NCBI RefSeq assembly: GCF_025602895.1
Contig: NW_026516212.1
Location: forward strand, 930,001 to 994,000
Length of the DNA stretch: 64,000 nucleotides
Direction of reading: 5' to 3'
Source: Polychytrium aggregatum
Taxonomy: Eukaryota; Chytridiomycota; Chytridiomycetes; Polychytriales
A program made the translations under genes and the position numbers. Below the pieces are notes generated by a model. It was not told where the DNA came from. It saw nothing but the letters and a program-made list of their open reading frames with translations, and made no database searches. Shown piece after piece: positions 61,812 to 64,000 of this stretch (positions are counted from its first letter, which is position 1; the number at the start of each line of letters is the position of its first letter).

Positions 61812-64000
61812 GTTCCGACTGCACCTTCCTCAACAGCAATTTCCCTGCTATTCCGTTGGCCTGCTGCGGCGATACCAGCGTGGTCAAATGTGACTCGGCT
61901 GGGAGCCGGGTTATCAGTCTGTAAGCGAGCTCGACTGTCGATGCCACCAAGGCCGGAGCGCCTGGCTTGTTGCTCAACTTGGATTATAACCGGCACAGGA
62001 GCCGCAAGGGGGCGTCATGACTGTGTCGGAGAGGGTCGCTGCCTGGAGGTGCAAGTGCGCTTGTCTCCCGCATGTCTTGCGGGAAATCGTCTCGAACTTT
62101 GGGGCATTGCAAAGCCGGTGCTAAATCTTGCATCCTGTTGTCGCCAGGATCATGGGCTCGATGCAGCTGACTGGGGGGATTCCATCAGGCATCAGCACTT
62201 TGACGAGCCTGCAAACCCTGTAAGCTCCGCATGCCTATCCGCAGTGGCACTTTTTCGTTCTGTGGCCAGTCTCGACGTATTGGCACAATACTATGAGTCC
62301 AAGAGACTGTTGCGTCCCCTGGACTGGTCTCGGGCCGGCAAGTTCTGTGGCTGATTCGTTCTGGCCTTCTTGACCCTCCCCTCGCTACTTTAGCCATATG
62401 GAGATCAACAACCTGACAGGACCGATTCCCGACAGCGTTGGTGGCCTTACTTCCCTCCTCTACTTGTAAGCACTGCGACTCATGCATCGCTATGCCCGCC
62501 TTGCCACTATCCTCGCGCTCTTCCTTCTCACTCACACTATTCGTTAACCTGCAAACTCACCTCACTCCCCGTTGACCATTGGATCAGGGATGTGCATCAG
62601 AATCAACTTAGCGGCCCCATCCCGGACAGCGTCGGCAATCTGAAAAACCTTCAGCAACTGTGAGTGAATCTGCCCATGGCTTCAATTCGTGGCAGCGTTC
62701 TTGAACCGAGCATGTTATGACAACAGTCTTGATACCTCGTTTCCATTCCTACCGGCACATGCAGCAATGTGGACGGCAACGCTTTGAGCGGCCAAATCCC
62801 CGCCAGCATCGGCCAGCTCACCATGCTGGCCAAGTTGTACGTGATTCCCGAACCGAGCAGGACGGTGCCAAGAGCAAACCCCTTAGTTGTCAATAACCTC
62901 AGAGTTGAGAAACTCGCACGACGCTGACATCTCTCATTTGCGTTGCTCCATTGATAGGAATCTCCACCAAAATCAACTGAGTGGCACTGTCGATTTGGAC
63001 TTTCGTAACCTCACCCTCTTGAAGTACTTGTGAGTCAGCGACCTGACGGGGCTTGAAGCAACGGCCATTGAGCCCCCGAAACTCCTGCAAGCAAGCACCA
63101 ATGTCTTGGGTCTCTCGTTTGCTCATACAAACTGCTTTGTTTCGCAACAGAGACCTCTCCAAGAACCCCGGCCTCAACGGCACAATTCGCTTGCCCAGTT
63201 GCAACCCTCCCTCGGGCAGCCAAGGATGGAACTTTGGCACCCTTAGCTGCACAACCGATCCTCCCCCTCCGCTTCCCGTGGCATCTTCCAACGACAGAAC
63301 GCCTCTTCCCCTCAGTCCTTCCCCGAGCCCCACCTCTTTGCCACCGACTGCATCGCCGCCAGTAGCCGCAATCGTCGGATCGGCTATTGGTGCAGTCATC
63401 CTTCTATGTGCTCTCGGAGCCATCCTCATCTATCGCAAGAGGGCTTCACGAGGAGCAGACCATCATGAAAATCCTCGGCACCCAAGCTTTGGCCAAGGAA
63501 GTCAAATTGGCCTGACGGATCTCAGTTCACCAACTGGAATTGAGCCCCCCCTGCCCAGCTCTGGAAGAACCCAGCCTCATAACTCCAGATCGACCGGTGT
63601 AGCCTACAGCTTGAACGCCGTGCCGACTGCGGCTCCTATAAAGCAATATGCTGCCTTTTCGACCAATAGCCCTCCTGCTGGTGGCTCTCTCGTGTCCTCA
63701 GACGAAAGCAGCGACACACCAACGGCGGTGCACGCTTCCTATCGAGCAAACTACAACCACGTCGATGCTATGCCCACTGGTCTCTGGGAATCCAAGAGTT
63801 CATCCCTGCCTCATATGGGCTATGAAAGCAAGCATGTATACAGCCCCTTGTCAGAGGACCCGCGCTCGGCAAGCCAAGCCCCCGTACCCTCCACTCGAAG
63901 CAAGGCAAACTACGAGGCCATCGAGTTCCATGACGCCAGCGGCATCGAGATCGAACTCAATGTCGGCGATCGTATCCAGCTCATCCGGGTGTTTGATGGT
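61812..64000 (+). CDS. LRR-transmembrane-SH3 receptor-like protein (both ends incomplete)
   Basis: Secure exons: 61812-61920, 62148-62219, 62394-62465, 62588-62659, 62765-62836, 62958-63029, and 63151 to the edge. The first encodes an N-terminal LRR cap (SDCTFLNSN, then ACCGDTSVVKCDSAG with paired Cys). Each of the next five is exactly 72 nt and encodes one 24-residue LRR of the plant-like type (NQLSGPIPDSVGNL). The last holds a final repeat (DLSKNPGLNGT), a Pro/Ser stalk, a transmembrane helix (VAAIVGSAIGAVILLCALGA), a basic stop-transfer (IYRKRAS), a Ser/Pro cytoplasmic linker and the start of an SH3 domain (ANYEAIEFHDASGIEIELNV) cut by the window end. No kinase domain is seen before the edge. 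A likely surface sensor for substrate or host signals. Confidence 0.88.

Overview
This window looks like nuclear DNA of a zoosporic (chytrid) fungus. Most genes are cut by short introns (about 80-250 bp) with GT-AG ends, and genes lie close together on both strands. Several families are fungal: a UPF0658 membrane-protein pair, a Fungal_trans regulator and an Ycf1/MRP-like ABCC transporter. An axonemal protein (CFAP144) and PAS-linked class III nucleotidyl cyclases point to a flagellated fungus. Placement in Chytridiomycota is inference. I reconstructed exon chains by hand. For eleven genes the summed exon lengths are a multiple of three and the splice phases agree.

Layout. 1-6239 (-): Sec7/BIG Arf-GEF, cut by the window edge. 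6815-8834 (+): OLA1/YchF ATPase with a mitochondrial-looking leader. 9030-11996 (-): unrecognised multi-exon gene. 12619-13908 (+): tail-anchored UBE2J-type E2. 14222-16983 (-): cyclic-nucleotide-binding protein. 17325-18325 (+): CFAP144. 18971-35228: three paralogous PAS-cyclases (A -, B -, C +), with a CPD photolyase (23808-26036 +) between A and B. 36252-42895 (-): ABCC transporter. 43964-45588 (-): membrane protein with a cytoplasmic SH3. 46490-50675 (-): two tandem UPF0658 Golgi membrane proteins. 52069-54120 (+): ER UDP-glycosyltransferase. 54601-55740 (-): low-complexity protein. 56339-57673 (+): SEL1-repeat gene with an in-frame stop. 58410-61243 (+): Fungal_trans regulator. 61812-64000 (+): LRR-TM-SH3 receptor-like gene, cut by the edge.

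The most notable region is 14-35 kb. Cyclases A, B and C share a long coiled-coil N-terminus, a FixL-like PAS domain with the haem-ligand histidine and distal arginine positions kept, and a guanylyl-cyclase-type catalytic domain. Their catalytic residues are lost in complementary ways. A keeps the substrate and transition-state residues but has Asn for the first metal Asp. B keeps both metal Asp but has lost the transition-state Asn and Arg. C has lost both metal residues and the Asn. The simplest reading is an A+B heterodimer with one working site, as in soluble guanylyl cyclase, plus a pseudocyclase C. With a cyclic-nucleotide-binding protein and an axonemal gene next door and a blue-light DNA-repair enzyme inside the cluster, this may be a gas-sensing cGMP module of the zoospore. 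The residues are read from the sequence; the function is inference.
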